From NCBI GenBank assembly GCA_016840025.1, contig JAEOTF010000196.1, positions 1 through 15,522 on the forward strand: a stretch of 15,522 nucleotides of DNA, given 5' to 3'. This stretch comes from Candidatus Hodarchaeota archaeon (GTDB taxonomy: Archaea > Asgardarchaeota > Heimdallarchaeia > Hodarchaeales > YT1-039). Below the pieces are notes generated by a model, which was not told the origin of the DNA, searched no databases, and saw only the letters and a list, made by a program, of their open reading frames with translations. Below are positions 13,957 to 15,522 of this stretch, piece after piece (within the stretch, counting starts at the first letter, position 1; each line of letters starts with the position of its first letter). The translations under genes and the position numbers were made by a program.

Positions 13957-14945
13957 ATTGGTTGGTTGACTTGGTCTAGGACTTCATTAAATTTCTCTGT
14001 AGGTTTAGGTTTATTTTTTTCTTCTTTTTCATACCAACGAAAAGTAAGGATTCCTGAAATGAGTATTATAATTGAAAAATAAGCCATTACAGGACTAAGA
14101 AGCAACGCTTCATTACGTCCATATTCAAAGCCCCCATAACCGTAACCGCCATAATTCATTCGGCGATTCATTCCATATAAGAAGAAAACACGGATAAGAT
14201 AAAGAGAGATCGATGAAGGTAATAATAGGCAAAAAGCTAAAATATCTAGATTCAGATCATAGAATTGATCGAATGATTCACCTATAGTGGTAGGGAGTGC
14301 AGGTAGACCAAATGGGGCATCTTGATAATTAAAAAAGGAAAAAATCGGAAAATAATAGCTTGAGGAAATCAAAAGAAAATAGAGAACCACTAATGAGAGT
14401 ACATAACCATATCGATATTTATTTGTCACAATAGACATGAAAAGAGTCAATCCAAACATGAATGCAGCTGCAGAAACCAAAAATATAGGTATATATGTAA
14501 TATAGAAGAAAGAAAAATGGAATTTTTCAATGATGCCTGTAAAGGAAAGGCCAACAACCACGGGAATACAAATAAGGATTATGAATGAATTTCGAATCGT
14601 AGAAGCTATAAAACGTGCAAAAACGCGTGGAAGAAGGGAATTAGATGTTTTAGCTACATCATGCTCCTTAAAGATAAGAATAGAATCTCTATATGAAGAA
14701 TTCCAAAGCATCCAAAACAGAAATCCACACACTAATGATTCAGGGAACACATCAAAAAATTCTGGAGATCTGCTTGTCCACTCATTTTTTGTGATAATGA
14801 GGAAACTAAAAATGAGTAAATCAATAATTACCCAGTAATAAGACATTAATAAAGCTCTACGTTCTTGAAAATCAGATTTTAGTTCTAAAAATATAATTTG
14901 AAGAATCTCTTCCATTTTTTGAAATAGCTTGAGTTCTTTTGCCAT
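13950..14945 (-). CDS. Multi-pass membrane protein, ABC-2 permease-like
   Basis: A 331-residue integral membrane protein. Hydrophobic segments lie at about 35-53, 70-85, 118-138, 145-172, 178-203, 232-258 and 283-302. An amphipathic N-terminal helix (about 8-25) precedes the first. This order (N-terminal amphipathic helix, then six or more helices) resembles ABC-2 type permeases. A loop at 263-278 is rich in Gly and Tyr (NYGGYGYGGFEYG). The C-terminal tail is charged. There is no nucleotide-binding partner in the window, so transport is only suggested. ATG 14945 has GAGGT five bases upstream. The HEAT-repeat gene lies 53 bases upstream on the same strand and is probably co-transcribed. Confidence 0.72.
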   Translation of the reverse strand: MAKELKLFQKMEEILQIIFLELKSDFQERRALLMSYYWVIIDLLIFSFLIITKNEWTSRSPEFFDVFPESLVCGFLFWMLWNSSYRDSILIFKEHDVAKTSNSLLPRVFARFIASTIRNSFIILICIPVVVGLSFTGIIEKFHFSFFYITYIPIFLVSAAAFMFGLTLFMSIVTNKYRYGYVLSLVVLYFLLISSSYYFPIFSFFNYQDAPFGLPALPTTIGESFDQFYDLNLDILAFCLLLPSSISLYLIRVFFLYGMNRRMNYGGYGYGGFEYGRNEALLLSPVMAYFSIIILISGILTFRWYEKEEKNKPKPTEKFNEVLDQVNQPIQ

Positions 14946-14998
14946 AATTTACCTCAATTTACATGTTCCTTTTTTTGTCTTATTTGAAGAGTAGTTGT

Positions 14999-15522
14999 TT
15001 ATCCTGGTATTTTCTTTGAGGGATTCATGACATTAAGCTTCTTACATTCTGAACAATCAAAAAAACGATCATGAATTTCTTCTGAAAAGAAATCAGAATC
15101 TACTAACCAGCTTTCACAATTTCCACATGCCCAATGCATCTCGCTTTTTTTCTTAATCAAGCCGAATTTTTCTTCAAGCTGTTTTGCTTTGAAGATTTCC
15201 GTTTCCATTTCTCCAAGAGCATAAGCAGCCCAGATTCGAACTTGAGAATCTTTGTGTCTAAGATTTCGTTGAAAATAGGGGATTGCTCTTGGATCCTTAA
15301 TATGAGCCAGAGCATACATACCCCAACGTCGAATATCTGAACTGGTTTCAACTAACGTGCGTTCAATAATCCTTAAAACCGCTGTATTCTCTTTTCTGCC
15401 GAGAGCTTTGGCTGCTATCATTTTTAGATATTCGTCAGGCTCAAAAATTCCATCTATTAGACTATCGACGCTTAGGATATTTAGAGGTCCTTTCCACCCT
15501 TTATCAATAAAAAGAGTGCCAA
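14999..15522 (-). CDS. HEAT-repeat protein with C-terminal zinc ribbon, N-terminus outside the window
   Basis: The minus-strand frame stays open to the right edge, so the start is not seen. At least 173 residues are visible. The middle carries HEAT-like helical repeats: EYLKMIAAKALGRKENT, then SSDIRRWGMYALAHIKDPRA, then DSQVRIWAAYALGEME. Each has the A-L-G or A-L-A turn typical of HEAT/PBS-lyase repeats. The end has two cysteine pairs, CGNC and CSEC, about 30 residues apart, forming a zinc-ribbon-like knuckle. HEAT repeats are protein-binding scaffolds. It stands upstream of the permease-like gene in the same direction, so the two may act together at the membrane. An internal ATG at 15421 is not the likely start because the repeat pattern continues before it. 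Confidence 0.72.
   Translation of the reverse strand, partial: GTLFIDKGWKGPLNILSVDSLIDGIFEPDEYLKMIAAKALGRKENTAVLRIIERTLVETSSDIRRWGMYALAHIKDPRAIPYFQRNLRHKDSQVRIWAAYALGEMETEIFKAKQLEEKFGLIKKKSEMHWACGNCESWLVDSDFFSEEIHDRFFDCSECKKLNVMNPSKKIPG

Noticed and set aside
1..15522. CRISPR array or phage defence island
   Set aside because: No regularly spaced repeats and no Cas or other recognised defence genes. The only related trace is the TnpB fragment.

Overview
The window looks like a piece of an archaeal chromosome, most likely from an Asgard archaeon. It is AT-rich. The archaeal signs are a TFB (TFIIB) gene, a TiaS tRNA-Ile2 agmatinylcytidine synthetase, TATA-like boxes placed for a leaderless dolichol-phosphate mannosyltransferase gene, and frequent GTG/TTG starts. 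The Asgard assignment is an inference. It rests on two eukaryote-like small GTPases (one Arf/Sar1-like, one Rab/Ras-like) close together, the second in an apparent operon with a Roadblock-like protein and a long coiled-coil protein. No rRNA, tRNA, CRISPR array or intact mobile element was found.

Left part (1-2650): the start of a TPR protein runs off the left edge (minus strand). A gene-poor stretch of about 650 bases follows. Then come two plus-strand genes: a protein with a possible LURP-one/tubby-like C-terminal domain, and an Arf/Sar1-like GTPase with a domain-sized N-terminal extension and a Sar1-type GGH motif.

Middle (2694-7600), all on the minus strand. The first unit is tiaS with an overlapping agmatinase-type ureohydrolase, two enzymes of which one consumes agmatine and the other probably does. 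The second is a tight three-gene unit in the order Roadblock-like, coiled-coil with acidic repeat tail, Rab-like GTPase. In this unit the stop codon or final codons of each upstream gene overlap or adjoin the ribosome-binding site of the next. It is the best candidate here for a little-described GTPase system.

7618-11665: a dolichol-phosphate mannosyltransferase (plus strand) converges on a minus-strand group. In transcription order that group is a 93-residue helical protein, a four-cysteine protein, TFB, and a secreted membrane-anchored protein with five N-glycosylation sequons. The convergent gap (8350-8722) holds a decayed TnpB/IS605-type remnant with hairpins.

11907-15522: two HAD-family phosphatases (plus strand) flank a GcvH-like protein whose lipoyl-lysine position is serine. 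The second HAD gene lacks a normal start codon in front of its catalytic motif; an ATA sits where ATG is expected. A multi-pass membrane protein resembling an ABC-2 permease and a HEAT-repeat protein with a C-terminal zinc ribbon (minus strand, running off the right edge) close the window.
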